Notes: generated from the sequence alone by a model not told the origin. Positions 1-8,642 are shown, numbered from the stretch's first letter. The stretch is DNA of 64,000 bases from Streptomyces sp. NBC_00510 (GCA_036013505.1 CP107851.1:8604001-8668000); one strand, 5' to 3'. Made by a program: numbers and translations.

Positions 1-436
1 CCTGCAGCCGCGGCGGGCGATCCAGCGGCTGAAGGCGGAGCTGGACGGCCTGGGCGGCACAACGGTCGCCCTGCTCGGCATGGCCTTCAAGGCCGGCACG
101 GACGACATGCGCGAGGCCCCCAGCACGGTCATCGCGTCCCGGCTGCTGGCCGAGGGCGCCACGGTCCGGACCTGGGACCCCCTCGCGCAGCCCGGCGACG
201 TCGAACCGTGGTCGTCGACGACCCGCCACGCCTCCCCTCTGGAGGCGATGACCGGGGCCGACGCGGCACTGATCGTCACCGAGTGGCCCCAACTGGCCGA
301 AGTGCCCTGGGAGCAGGCCAGGGACGTCATGCGCCGGCCGCTGGTGTTCGACGGCAGGAACGTGCTGGACCCGCACGGCATGGCAGGGCTGGGCTTCACG
401 TACATGAGCGTGGGCCGCCGCACGGTCTCCGGCTGA
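1..436 (+). CDS. UDP-glucose/GDP-mannose dehydrogenase family protein, C-terminal part
   Basis: The gene enters from the left edge of the window; reading from base 2 gives about 144 codons to TGA at 434-436. The family oxidises a nucleotide sugar such as UDP-glucose to its uronic acid with NAD. Seen here: the end of the central helix, then the C-terminal domain beginning VALLGMAFKAGTDDMREAPS, the usual junction (FK-x-TDD-RE-S) of the family, followed by DPLA and a TEWPQL element near the end that matches the TEW motif of the C-terminal domain. The catalytic Cys and the Rossmann domain lie outside the window. Substrate cannot be decided from this part. The stop codon lies inside a five-copy 7-bp tandem repeat, so the C-terminus could easily vary between strains. 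Confidence 0.88.
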   Translation, partial: LQPRRAIQRLKAELDGLGGTTVALLGMAFKAGTDDMREAPSTVIASRLLAEGATVRTWDPLAQPGDVEPWSSTTRHASPLEAMTGADAALIVTEWPQLAEVPWEQARDVMRRPLVFDGRNVLDPHGMAGLGFTYMSVGRRTVSG

Positions 437-465
437 CGGCTGACGGCTGACGGCTGACGGCTGAC
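431..465. repeat. Five tandem copies of GGCTGAC
   Basis: Bases 431-465 are five perfect direct copies of the heptamer GGCTGAC. The first copy contains the stop codon of the upstream dehydrogenase (TGA 434-436). Because the unit is 7 bp, copies place TGA in successive frames, so the repeat closes every + frame. Slippage here would change copy number without changing the protein, since the first TGA is already in frame. Confidence 0.95.
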
Positions 466-523
466 GGCCCACGGGGCCGGAGCGCCGGGACCCCGGGCCG
501 ACCGCGCCGGCGTGATCGCCCGA

Positions 524-1036
524 TCAGCTGTTGAGGCGGCGCAGTGCCACGGTCCGTCGCGCATCGCGTGTCTTCGCCGTGGCGGGGGGTCGCGTGGCTT
601 CTGCGCGTGCCATCGCCGCGAGGCGCGCGAATTGCTCACCCATGCCCCTGGTTCCGCTCAGCGGGGTGAGGCCGTGCGGCCACACGGCCTTGGCGAGCGC
701 GACGTGACGGGCGCCGCCGAGGATGACGACGGGGTCGACGGCGGCGATCCGGAGGTCTTCCGCCTGGGCGCGGAGCACTGCGTCGGTCACCGCGTCGGCG
801 TGCCCGTGCGGGGTGTCGTACGTGTCGATCTCGTCGTCGAGGTCCAGCAGGCCGTACCGGGCGGAGAGGATCACGAGCCGGTCCGGTTGCAGCGCCTCGG
901 CGGCCTTCCGGCACGCGCGGTGGTAGCTGCCGATGTACAGGTCGGCCGCCCTGGCCCGGTGGTCCAACTTGCGGGAGCCGCAAGGGATGACGACCAGCTC
1001 CGGTCGGAAGCCGTCGGTGTACTGCGTGGGGGTCAT
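524..1036 (-). CDS. DUF6884 family protein (YaaA-like)
   Basis: Encodes 170 residues. The protein begins with a hydrophobic strand and a PCGSRK motif (residues about 15-22), followed by LYIGSYHRACRKAAE and an ILSARYGLLDLDDEID segment, the pattern of DUF6884 proteins that resemble YaaA and nucleoside-processing folds. I chose ATG 1036 because GGAAGGAA lies 5 bases upstream of it on the minus strand; the frame is open further upstream to 1159 but without a comparable ribosome site. No operon partner: the next gene upstream reads the other way. Function is not established; a role in DNA or nucleotide modification is only inferred from fold similarity. Confidence 0.75.
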   Translation of the reverse strand: MTPTQYTDGFRPELVVIPCGSRKLDHRARAADLYIGSYHRACRKAAEALQPDRLVILSARYGLLDLDDEIDTYDTPHGHADAVTDAVLRAQAEDLRIAAVDPVVILGGARHVALAKAVWPHGLTPLSGTRGMGEQFARLAAMARAEATRPPATAKTRDARRTVALRRLNS

Positions 1037-1222
1037 GCAGGTTCCTTCCGGGTCCGTCTGCGCTCGGACGAGGACGGACGCCTGCTTCGCGCGGTCCGTC
1101 CTCGTCCCGTGCCATGAGGTGCAACACGGCGGGGGGAGAGGGCCGTAGCGGAGGGACATGCCATCGGGCCCTCACATCCGGACGTACAGCGGAGGGGCGG
1201 CGCGTCCATAGGTGACCGGTCG

Positions 1223-1228
1223 TATAGT
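1223..1228 (+). promoter_or_regulatory. -10 element of a leaderless promoter for the TetR gene
   Basis: TATAGT at 1223-1228 ends 7 bases before the ATG at 1236, so a transcript would begin at or next to the start codon. An 8-bp palindrome GACCGGTC lies just upstream (1213-1220) and could be part of an autoregulatory operator. No convincing -35 is visible. Confidence 0.5.
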
Positions 1229-1235
1229 TCCCCGT

Positions 1236-1850
1236 ATGGGAAGCACCAGTGGTGCCAGGGAGAGGATTCTGAGCGCCGCTCACGCGCTGTTCGACCAACG
1301 TGGCTACTCGGCGCTGGGGCTGGCGGAGATCTGCAGGGCGGCCGGAGTGCCCAGGGGCAGTTTCCACTACTTCTTCGCCTCCAAGGAGGCCCTCGCGCTC
1401 AGCGTCATCGACGAGCACTGGAACGCGCAACGACGCGCCTGGCTCTGCCTCCTCGATCCCGACGCGGAACCCCTGTCGCGGTTGCGGAGGCTCTTCGAGG
1501 CCACCAGCGTCCAGCAGCGTGAGGGACAGCGCGACTGCGGCACCATCGCGGGCTGCATGTTCGCCAACTTCGCGGTGGAGGCGGGCGAACTGACCGAAGT
1601 TGTCCGCGAACGCCTGCGGGAGATCTTCGAAGCACAGATCGGCATGGTGGAGTCGGTCGTCGTCGAGGCCCTGCGGCGGGGCGAGGTGACCGTCTCGGAC
1701 ACACGGGCGGCCGCCCGCTCCGTGATGGCACAGCTCGAGGGCCGGGTCCTGTTCGCCAAGCTCTACAACAACACGGCGCAGCTCGGCCCGCTGTGGGCCA
1801 ACTGCCTTGCGCTGCTGGGTGCCCGCAGTCCTCAGGCGCCCGCCGCATGA
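1236..1850 (+). CDS. TetR/AcrR family transcriptional regulator
   Basis: 204 residues. The N-terminal 60 residues are a classical TetR helix-turn-helix: RERILSAAHALFDQRGY, then the recognition region AEICRAAGVPRGSFHYFFASKEAL. The rest is an alpha-helical ligand-binding domain with the stretch MFANFAVEAGELTE. ATG 1236 is preferred over the in-frame GTG at 1212 because a -10-like TATAGT sits between the two. The gene is followed after 259 bp by a GlxA-type regulator on the same strand. Ligand and targets are unknown; the first place to look is its own promoter and the downstream regulator. Confidence 0.9.
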   Translation: MGSTSGARERILSAAHALFDQRGYSALGLAEICRAAGVPRGSFHYFFASKEALALSVIDEHWNAQRRAWLCLLDPDAEPLSRLRRLFEATSVQQREGQRDCGTIAGCMFANFAVEAGELTEVVRERLREIFEAQIGMVESVVVEALRRGEVTVSDTRAAARSVMAQLEGRVLFAKLYNNTAQLGPLWANCLALLGARSPQAPAA

Positions 1851-2109
1851 GACGGCGGGGCGGCGGCCGGGCTCCCCCCGTCGAGGGTCGTGGTGCCGGT
1901 GCGCGGTCTGGGAGGTTGTGCCTCCCAGGAGGGAGCAAGCAGGTCGTGGCACCGGTGCGGGTCGCGGGCGCACGATGGCAGGTGGAAAACGGGGGAGCGG
2001 CGGTTCCGCCGTCGTCGTCCTGGGGCCCTTGGGGCGCATGTGACTCAGGGGACTCAGGTGGGAACCGCGGCGACCGCGGTCCGCGCGGCGCATGACCGGG
2101 AGGTGTCCC

Positions 2110-3126
2110 ATGTTTCACAAGCAGCCTGGAGCGGGTCCGCTCACGGTGTTGGTGTTCGTCTTCCCGGGGGTGCGGCTGCTCGACGTGACGGGCCCCATCG
2201 AAGTCTTCGCCTCGGCGAACGAATGGGGCGGACCGTACCGGGTGCAGGTCGTGTCCGAGGACGGCGCGGAGGTGGTCACCGCCGCCGGGACGCGTCTCAG
2301 CGCCGACCTGTCCGTCGCCGACGTGCACGAGACGTGCGACGTCCTGGTGGTCCCGGGCGGCCCGGAATGGGAAACCGTGATCAAGGACGACGCCCTGCTG
2401 GACGCCGTACGGGGACTGAGCGAGAAGGCCCGCTGCACGGCATCGGTGTGCACGGGAGCCTTCCTGCTGGCAGCGTCCGGGCTGCTGGACGGCCGGCGGG
2501 CGGCGACGCACTGGAGGCAGACCCGGGAACTGGGCCTGCGCTACCCGTCCGTGAAGGTCGAGCCGGACGCCATTTTCGTCCGGGACGGGAAGATGATGAC
2601 CTCGGCCGGCGTCAGTGCCGGCATCGACCTGTCCTTGGCTCTCGTCGAGGAGCACTATGGGGCGGAGGTCGCCCGGGCGGTCGCCAAGGACATGGTCGTC
2701 TTCATGCAGCGACCGGGTGGCCAGTCCCAGTTCAGTGCCCGTTCCCGGCTGCCGCATCCGCGTCAGGAGATGCTCCGCGAGGTCCTGGACTCGGTCGCGG
2801 AGAACCCCGGCGGCAACCACTCCCTGACGGCCATGGCCCGCAGGGCCGGCGTCAGCGTCCGCCACATCACGCGGCTGTTCTACGACGAGGTGGGCACCAG
2901 TCCGGGGCGGTACGTGGAGCAGGTCAGGCTGGAGGCCGCCCAGGCGATGCTGGAGACCGGTGACGACCCCATGGCCGTCGTGGCGCGGCGCACGGGATTC
3001 GGCTCGCCCGAGTCCCTCCGCCGGGCGTTCGTACGACACCTGGGCGTGACGCCGGCGGCATTCCGGGCCAGTTTCCGGACGACCGGCCTGGGCGCGGGGG
3101 ACCTGAGCCCGACGGCGGGCGCGTAG
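2110..3126 (+). CDS. GlxA family transcriptional regulator (DJ-1/PfpI domain plus AraC HTH)
   Basis: 338 residues. Residues about 10-190 form a DJ-1/PfpI domain; the nucleophile-elbow region reads SVCTGAFLLAASGLLDGRRA followed by THW, typical of the GlxA branch. Residues about 225-325 are a double AraC-type helix-turn-helix (TAMARRAGVSVRHITRLF and VVARRTGFGSPESLRRAF). The ATG at 2110 has AGGTG/GGGAGG immediately upstream; an earlier in-frame ATG at 2092 lacks a site. Regulators of this kind usually control neighbouring catabolic or stress genes, but here the following gene is a damaged ATPase, so the target is not evident. A second member of the family is at 31415-32392. Confidence 0.9.
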   Translation: MFHKQPGAGPLTVLVFVFPGVRLLDVTGPIEVFASANEWGGPYRVQVVSEDGAEVVTAAGTRLSADLSVADVHETCDVLVVPGGPEWETVIKDDALLDAVRGLSEKARCTASVCTGAFLLAASGLLDGRRAATHWRQTRELGLRYPSVKVEPDAIFVRDGKMMTSAGVSAGIDLSLALVEEHYGAEVARAVAKDMVVFMQRPGGQSQFSARSRLPHPRQEMLREVLDSVAENPGGNHSLTAMARRAGVSVRHITRLFYDEVGTSPGRYVEQVRLEAAQAMLETGDDPMAVVARRTGFGSPESLRRAFVRHLGVTPAAFRASFRTTGLGAGDLSPTAGA

Positions 3127-3294
3127 CACACCGGCGATGTGGGTCATGGCCGGCCGCGAGTGAGGCCACGGGCAACAGGCTTCCGGGAGTTGAACGCTTG
3201 GGAAACAGCGGCCCTCGGCCGTTGTGAAGCCTCCATCTCGGGTAGGAGTCGCAGGCGGACGTCGGCGGCCCGGAGCGAGCAGAAGGCGATCACC

Positions 3295-3824
3295 ATGACT
3301 TCCATCGGTCCGACTCCCGAACCCGATCGGCGCGGGCGGCGTGCGCCGGACTGCCTCGAAGCAGAAGTGCCGCGGGCGCGGAGCGCGGTGGAGGACACCG
3401 AGGCGGCGCATCCGGAGTCGACGCCCCTGAACGACGATGAACACGCCTGCACGCTGCCGCACTTCCCCAGCGCCCTGTCCGTCATGCGACGACGGGTGCG
3501 GAGGATCCTGGCCGAGTGGGAGATGGCCCCGCCGTCGCCGAGGACGTGCTGCTGGTGATAGCGGAGCTGGCCACCAACGCCATCGTGCACACCGACGGCC
3601 CTGCGGGCCTGCGCCTGTCGTGGACCGAGGTCGAAGGGCGCAGCGCCCTGCGCGTCGAAGTCACCGACTCGGGTCCGTCGGCAGAGCTCCGCGCGGCGGC
3701 GGGCGCCATCGATCCGGACGAGCACGGCCGGGGCCTCGGCATCGTGAGGGCCCTGTCGGCCCGGAATGGCGTCCGTTCCGACCACGCCGGATTCACCCAC
3801 TGGGCGGACCTGCTCGCCGCCTAG
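3295..3824 (+). pseudogene. Anti-sigma-factor-like ATP-binding protein (HATPase_c_2), one-base frameshift
   Basis: The reading begins at ATG 3295 (AGAAGG upstream) and contains the usual N-terminal helix of RsbW-like ATPases (LPHFPSALSVMRRRVRRILAEW). The frame then shifts at 3517-3522; the neighbouring frame continues GDGPAVAEDVLLVIAELATNAIVHT, with the N-box Asn (ELATNA), then VTDSG (G1 box) and HGRGLGIVRAL (G2 box), ending at TAG 3824. One extra G in the TGGG run would restore a single protein of about 176 residues. As read, only a short product could start at the GTG at 3516. The family binds ATP and antagonises or phosphorylates anti-sigma partners. Whether the gene is really broken or the base was lost in sequencing cannot be told here. 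Confidence 0.8.
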
Positions 3825-3858
3825 CGACCTGCGACCTCCGCGCCGCGGCTCCGCCCGG

Positions 3859-4161
3859 TCAGCCGACCTGGGAGGCGCAGGCGAGGAACGGTCCCGCCGC
3901 CTTGCTCCACGACTCGCCCCGGGCGAGAGCGGCAGCGCCCTCCGTACGCAGTGAATCGACCACGGGCGTGAGGAAGTCCGCCCACCAATGCTGCACGGCC
4001 TCGGGCTTGAGGCCGATCGTGGCGACCGCCGCGCGCACCCTGTCCTGGAGGACCGCGGCGCCCTCGTCCAGGTCGGTTCCCGACCACTCGTCCACGTGCT
4101 GGGCCATCAGGGCCCAGGAGATCCGGATCATGCGCCGGATCGTACGGCCATCGGCCGACAC
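3859..4161 (-). CDS. Small protein of unknown function
   Basis: An open frame of up to 100 residues downstream of the 2-oxoglutarate dehydrogenase gene, same strand, separated by 78 bp. The sequence looks protein-like (ISWALMAQHVDEWSGTDLDEG, then HWWADFLTPVVDSLRTEGAAALARGESW), predicted mostly helical with a Trp-rich middle. I do not recognise the family. The start is uncertain: GTG 4161 has GGAGG but 14 bases away, and an internal ATG at 4131 has no good site. No membrane segment or signal peptide. Confidence 0.55.
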   Translation of the reverse strand: MSADGRTIRRMIRISWALMAQHVDEWSGTDLDEGAAVLQDRVRAAVATIGLKPEAVQHWWADFLTPVVDSLRTEGAAALARGESWSKAAGPFLACASQVG

Positions 4162-4239
4162 GCCGTCGCTGCGGCCCTCCTACGACGGATACCCCCGGGA
4201 GGACGGTCCCAGGGGTGTCGTGCGCCGTCGCGGGAGTGG

Positions 4240-6987
4240 TCAGCGGAAGGCCGACTCCACGAGCTCCTTCTGCTCGGCGGCATGCCGCCGGGCGGAGCCC
4301 ACCGCCGGGGCCGAGGCGGACGGCCGGCTGACGCATCCGAGGGGGCGGCCCGCCAGCCGTTCCACGTGCGGCCTGACGAAGGACCATGCCCCTTGGTTCT
4401 CCGGCTCCTCCTGCACCCACCGCACCTCGGCGTCACGGGGCAAGCGGGCGAGCTCCGCGCCGAGTTCCTCGTCCGGGAAGGGGTAGGGACGCTCCAGCCG
4501 GATGATCGCCGTGTCCCGCAGGCCGGCGGTCCGCCGGTACGCGTCCAGGTCGTAGGAGACCTTCCCCGAGCACAGCAGTACGCGCCGGGCCTGTGCGCTG
4601 TCGACGTCCCGGTCCGGTACGACCGGTCGGAAGGAGCCCGTGGTGAAGTCCACCAGCCCGGAGGTGGCCTCCTTCAGCCGCAGCATCGACTTGGGGGTGA
4701 ACACCACCAGGGGCCTCCTGCGCTCGCCGAGCGCCTGCTGCCTGAGCAGGTGGAAGTAGTTCGCGGGCAGCGTCGGGACGGCGACGGTCATGTTCCCCTG
4801 CGCGCACAGTTGGAGGAACCGCTCGATCCTGCCGGAGGAGTGGTCGGGACCCTGGCCCTCCAGCCCGTGGGGCAGCAGCAGCGTCACCCCTGAGCGTTCG
4901 CCCCACTTCTGTTCCGACGACGCGATGTACTCGTCGACGACGCTCTGCGCGCCGTTGGCGAAGTCGCCGAACTGGGCTTCCCACAGCACCAGCGCATCGG
5001 GCCGCTCCAGCGAGTAGCCGTATTCGAAGGCCAGGGCCGCCATCTCGGACAGCATGGAGTCGTAGGGGGAGAAGTCCGCGCTGCCCGCGCCGAGGCCGTT
5101 CAGCGGGGTGTGCTCCGCGCCGGTGCGCCGGTCGGTGAGCACCGCGTGACGCTGGCCGAACGTGCCGCGGCGGGAGTCCTGCCCGGACAGCCGCACCGGC
5201 ACCCCCTCCATCAGCAGGGAGCCGATCGCCAGCGTCTCGGCGGTGGCCCAGTCGATCGTGCCGGCGTCCGGCATCGTGGCGCGCCGGTGGAGCTGCGGCA
5301 GGACGCGCGGGTGCACGGTGAAGTCCGCGGGCTGCCCGGTCTGGGAGGCGATGACGTGCCGGGCGGCCGCCTCCGTGATCGCGGTCGGCACCGGCACCGC
5401 GGTGTCGTCCCGGTGCTCCGCGGGGGTGGCGGGCTTCGGGGAGCGAGCCGCGGTCAGGGCCCGCGTCTCGGCGAAGGCCTGCTCCAGGCGCTCCCGGTAG
5501 TCCCGCAGGGCGCCTTCGGCCTGCCGTTCGTCGATGGCCCCCCGGTCGATCAGGGACTGGGCGTACAGCTTGCGCACCGAAGGCGTGGCGTCGATGCGGT
5601 CGTACATGGCCGGCTGGGTGATGGACGGGTCGTCGACCTCGCTGTGCCCGTGACGCCGGTAGCAGATCAGGTCGATGACGACGTCCTTGTGGAACGCCTG
5701 GCGGTAGTCGAAGGCCAGGCGTGCGATCCGCACGACGGCCTCGGGGTCGTCCGCGTTGACGTGGAAGATCGGCGCCTCGACCGTCCGCGCGACGGCGGTG
5801 GCGTAGGTGCTGGAACGGCCGCTGGCGGGCGAGGTCGTGAAACCGAGCTGGTTGTTGATGACGATGTGCACCGTCCCGCCGGTGCGGTAGCCGGGCAGCT
5901 GCGACATGTTCAGCGTCTCGGAGACCACGCCCTGCCCGGCGAACGCGGCGTCGCCGTGGACGACGACCGGCAGGACGGGGAACGCCGCGCCGTCGCCGTC
6001 GGCCAGGTCCTGCTTGGCGCGCACGACCCCCTCGGCCACCGGACCGACGATCTCCAGGTGGGAGGGGTTCGCCACGACGGAGACGGCGATCGCGCCGCCG
6101 TCCAGGGCGTGGTAGGTCCCTTCCGCCCCGAGGTGGTACTTCACGTCGCCGGTCCCCTGGACCGACAGGATGTCCACCGCGTCCTCGAACTCGTGGAAGA
6201 TGTTCCCGTACGACTTGCCGATGATGTTGGCCAGGACGTTGAGCCGGCCCCGGTGGGCCATCCCGATGACCGCTTCCCGCATCCCGTGCCTGATGCCGCG
6301 GAGCAGCAGGGCGTCGAGCAGCACGATCGCCGACTCGCCCCCTTCGAGCGAGTACCGCTTCTGGCCGACGTACTTGGTCTGCAGGAAGGTCTCGAAGGCC
6401 TCCGCGGCGCCCAGCCGGTACAGGACCTGCAACTGGTCGGCACGGTCCGGCCGCGGCGAAGGCGCCTCGATCCGCTCCTGCACCCAGCGGCGCTCCTCGA
6501 ACGCCTGGATGTGCATGTACTCGGCGCCCACCGTCCCGCAGTAGGACCCGCGCAGGACGTCCAGCACGCCACGCAACGTCATGGTGTCGCGCCCGGCGAA
6601 GCCGTCGACGACGTACTCCGCCTCCAGGTCCTCGTCGCGCAGCCCGAAGGCCGCGATGTCGAGCTCCGGGTGCGTGTTCACCCGACCGGCCGCGAGGGGG
6701 TTGGTGTCGGCCACCAGGTGTCCGCGTACGCGGTACGCGTGGATGAGCGCGGCGACGCGCACGGCCTTGGCGGCCGCTTCTCGCGCGTCCTCATGCGGGG
6801 ACGGCGTTCCGGCACGCTCCTGCCGGCCGGCGGTGGCGGCGGGGGAGACGAAGAAGTCCCTCCACTGCTCGTCGACCGATCCGGGATCGTGCAGGTAGCG
6901 CTCGTACAGTTCGTCCACGAGCCATTTGTTGAGGCCGAATTCCGGTCCTTGGAGTGCCGGTTCTTCGGCGCTGGATGTCGACGCCAC
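4240..6987 (-). CDS. sucA: 2-oxoglutarate dehydrogenase E1 component, E1-only form
   Basis: 915 residues. The E1 enzyme decarboxylates 2-oxoglutarate with thiamine diphosphate and passes the succinyl group to a lipoyl E2. Visible: the N-terminal helix (LNKWLVDELYERYLHDPGSVD), the substrate and cofactor region (GMAHRGRLNVLANI, HGDAAFAGQG, NNQLGFTTSPA), the HGHSEVDDP segment, and the C-terminal transketolase-like pyrimidine domain (SGQDSRRGTFGQRHA, LPHGLEGQGPDHSS). GTG 6987 has AGAAGG upstream. Usual actinobacterial Kgd/OdhA proteins are about 1200-1270 residues because an E2 acyltransferase domain is inserted after the N-terminal helix; here the helix leads directly into E1, as in E. coli SucA. 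No sucB or lpd gene is adjacent. It is probably a second, E1-only enzyme. Confidence 0.93.
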   Translation of the reverse strand: MASTSSAEEPALQGPEFGLNKWLVDELYERYLHDPGSVDEQWRDFFVSPAATAGRQERAGTPSPHEDAREAAAKAVRVAALIHAYRVRGHLVADTNPLAAGRVNTHPELDIAAFGLRDEDLEAEYVVDGFAGRDTMTLRGVLDVLRGSYCGTVGAEYMHIQAFEERRWVQERIEAPSPRPDRADQLQVLYRLGAAEAFETFLQTKYVGQKRYSLEGGESAIVLLDALLLRGIRHGMREAVIGMAHRGRLNVLANIIGKSYGNIFHEFEDAVDILSVQGTGDVKYHLGAEGTYHALDGGAIAVSVVANPSHLEIVGPVAEGVVRAKQDLADGDGAAFPVLPVVVHGDAAFAGQGVVSETLNMSQLPGYRTGGTVHIVINNQLGFTTSPASGRSSTYATAVARTVEAPIFHVNADDPEAVVRIARLAFDYRQAFHKDVVIDLICYRRHGHSEVDDPSITQPAMYDRIDATPSVRKLYAQSLIDRGAIDERQAEGALRDYRERLEQAFAETRALTAARSPKPATPAEHRDDTAVPVPTAITEAAARHVIASQTGQPADFTVHPRVLPQLHRRATMPDAGTIDWATAETLAIGSLLMEGVPVRLSGQDSRRGTFGQRHAVLTDRRTGAEHTPLNGLGAGSADFSPYDSMLSEMAALAFEYGYSLERPDALVLWEAQFGDFANGAQSVVDEYIASSEQKWGERSGVTLLLPHGLEGQGPDHSSGRIERFLQLCAQGNMTVAVPTLPANYFHLLRQQALGERRRPLVVFTPKSMLRLKEATSGLVDFTTGSFRPVVPDRDVDSAQARRVLLCSGKVSYDLDAYRRTAGLRDTAIIRLERPYPFPDEELGAELARLPRDAEVRWVQEEPENQGAWSFVRPHVERLAGRPLGCVSRPSASAPAVGSARRHAAEQKELVESAFR

Positions 6988-7440
6988 TGGGTGGATCGCC
7001 TTCTTTCCTCATTCGGGACAGCCGATGGCGGGCGCCGTCGCAAGGGGCCCGTCATCCGCGCGTCGCTCCCGGCGGGGGAGCGGCCCCGGTTCCGTGCCGG
7101 TGGGGTGCGCGCATCGCTGACCGTGTGGCACCACCGACGCTACGACGGTGCTGGGCCGACGCCGAGGGCCGAAGGTGCCGGGGAGGCGTCACATCAGGAC
7201 GTCGCCCCGCGTCGTGCGGCGCCGGTGCGTACGGCGCCCGCTGGGTTCCGCGGGCCGGACGTCCTGATGTGAGGGCGTCTTGGCACGCGTAGTGATGCGG
7301 AGGGAGCCCAACGTCACCGTAACGTCGTAGGGCCAACGAGCCGACGGCTGCGGCCGCGGCCCGTGAGCTGTTGGGCCTGGGGGCCGGTGTGCCGATTGCC
7401 GACGGTGATTCCCGATGTGAGGAAAGAAGCGTTCTCCGCC
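6988..7440. other. Divergent intergenic region (453 bp)
   Basis: Promoter region for the leftward sucA-like gene and the rightward transporter. Apart from the 15-bp inverted repeat at 7189-7272 and the ribosome-binding sites at its ends, I see no gene. Open frames crossing it are antisense or out of bias. Confidence 0.6.
7189..7272. promoter_or_regulatory. Perfect 15-bp inverted repeat between sucA-like and TDT genes
   Basis: TCACATCAGGACGTC (7189-7203) is repeated exactly as its reverse complement at 7258-7272, 69 bp apart start to start. Similarity weakly continues inward (CCCGCG). The pair lies in the 450-bp region between the divergent starts at 6987 and 7441, so it is well placed as two operator copies controlling one or both genes. 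The regulator is unknown. Confidence 0.7.
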
Positions 7441-8592
7441 GTGACATCCGACCCCAGCGATACCCGGTCCCTCCCGCCCCGGAGCGACTCGGGGCCCCGG
7501 CACGCCACCCACGCACGTCCCCGGCTGCCGGCCTTGACCGGGACGCGACGTCCGCACCTGGGCCCCAGCTGGTTCGCGGCGGTCATGGGCACCGGCATCG
7601 TCGCCAACGCGGCGGTCACGTTGCCGCGGAGCTCCGCCTGGCTGCGCGACGCGGCCACGGTGGTCTGGGCGGGCGCCGCGCTGCTGCTGGTCGTCCTCGC
7701 GGCCGGCTACCTCAGGCAGCGGACGCTGCGGGTGCACGCCGGCGATCCGATGCTGGCGCCGTTCCTCGGGGCCCCGCCGATGGCACTGCTCACGGTCGGT
7801 GCTGGCGCGCAGCTGCTCGGCCGGCAGGTGCTCGGAGCGCGTACGGCCCTGAACGCGGACTGGGTGCTGTGGTCACTGGGCACCGTACTCGGCCTGGCGG
7901 CGGCCTGCGCGGTGCCGTACGTGATGGTCACCCGGCACCGCTTCGCTCCGGACGCGGCGTTCGGCGGCTGGCTGATGCCGGTGGTGCCGCCGCTGGTCTC
8001 CGCGGCGACGGGCGCCCTGCTGGTCCCGCACACACCGGCCGGACAGCCGCGGCTGGCCCTGCTGCTCGGCTGCTACGCGATGCTCGGGCTCGGCCTGGTG
8101 GCGGTCCTGCTGGTACTGGCGATGGTCTTCAGCCGGCTGGTCCACCACGACGCACCCACGGGAGCGGTGGTGCCCACGGTGTGGATCGGCCTGGGCGCCG
8201 TCGACCAGGCGGTCACGGCGATGGGCTCGCTGGCCACGGCGGCGCCGAGCGCGCTGCCCGCGCCGTACGCCCGGGCCGCGGCGGCGTTCGCGCTGCTGGG
8301 CGGAACCGGGCTGTGGGGCTTCGCGATGCTGTGGCTGGTGCTCGCTGCGGCGCTGACCGTACGGCAGCTGCGAGCGGGACTCCCCTTCGCGCCCAGCTGG
8401 TGGTCCTTCATCTTCCCGCTGGGCGCCTGCGTCACCGGCACGGGTGCCCTCGCCACCCGCACCGGATCACAGCCCTTCGTCTGGACCGCCGTCGTGCTCT
8501 ACGTCCTGCTCGTGGCGGCCTGGGCGGTGGTGACCTGGCGCTCACTGCACCACGCCGCCGGCCACGTCGTCCGGAGGGAAGCCCGGACGTGA
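7441..8592 (+). CDS. TDT family (TehA/SLAC1-like) membrane transporter
   Basis: About 383 residues with roughly ten hydrophobic segments. The first, GPSWFAAVMGTGIVANAAV, is the characteristic opening of the tellurite-resistance/dicarboxylate transporter family (TehA, Mae1, SLAC1), whose members move C4-dicarboxylates, sulfite or other anions. Later segments include PSWWSFIFPLGACVTGTGAL, also typical. GTG 7441 was chosen as the start because GAGGAAAGAAG precedes it; the frame is open to 7363. It is divergent from the E1-only 2-oxoglutarate dehydrogenase, and the shared region carries an inverted repeat, so coordinated control is possible. A dicarboxylate substrate would fit that neighbour, but this is inference. 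Confidence 0.85.
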   Translation: MTSDPSDTRSLPPRSDSGPRHATHARPRLPALTGTRRPHLGPSWFAAVMGTGIVANAAVTLPRSSAWLRDAATVVWAGAALLLVVLAAGYLRQRTLRVHAGDPMLAPFLGAPPMALLTVGAGAQLLGRQVLGARTALNADWVLWSLGTVLGLAAACAVPYVMVTRHRFAPDAAFGGWLMPVVPPLVSAATGALLVPHTPAGQPRLALLLGCYAMLGLGLVAVLLVLAMVFSRLVHHDAPTGAVVPTVWIGLGAVDQAVTAMGSLATAAPSALPAPYARAAAAFALLGGTGLWGFAMLWLVLAAALTVRQLRAGLPFAPSWWSFIFPLGACVTGTGALATRTGSQPFVWTAVVLYVLLVAAWAVVTWRSLHHAAGHVVRREART

Positions 8593-8593
8593 A

Positions 8594-8611
8594 CGGGCGA
8601 GCGCTCGCCCG
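8594..8611. terminator. 18-bp perfect palindrome after the TDT gene
   Basis: CGGGCGAGCGCTCGCCCG begins 2 bases after the TGA at 8590-8592. It can form a GC-rich hairpin or cruciform and is probably the transcription end of the transporter gene. There is no following T run, as is usual in Streptomyces. Confidence 0.5.
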
Positions 8612-8642
8612 CGCCGGGTGCGGCGCGGCGGCCGCAGCATCC

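Noticed and set aside
3516..3824. Programmed frameshifting or re-initiation at GTG 3516 in the anti-sigma-like ATPase
   Set aside because: No slippery heptamer or pseudoknot is evident, and four other genes in the window show the same one-base loss, so a sequence slip or a simple mutation explains it better.
5110..7272. A 720-codon open frame on the plus strand, antisense to the 2-oxoglutarate dehydrogenase gene
   Set aside because: It is the usual product of high-GC codon bias opposite a real gene; composition is Val/Arg/Gly-rich and carries no family motifs, while the minus-strand frame has a full set of E1 motifs.
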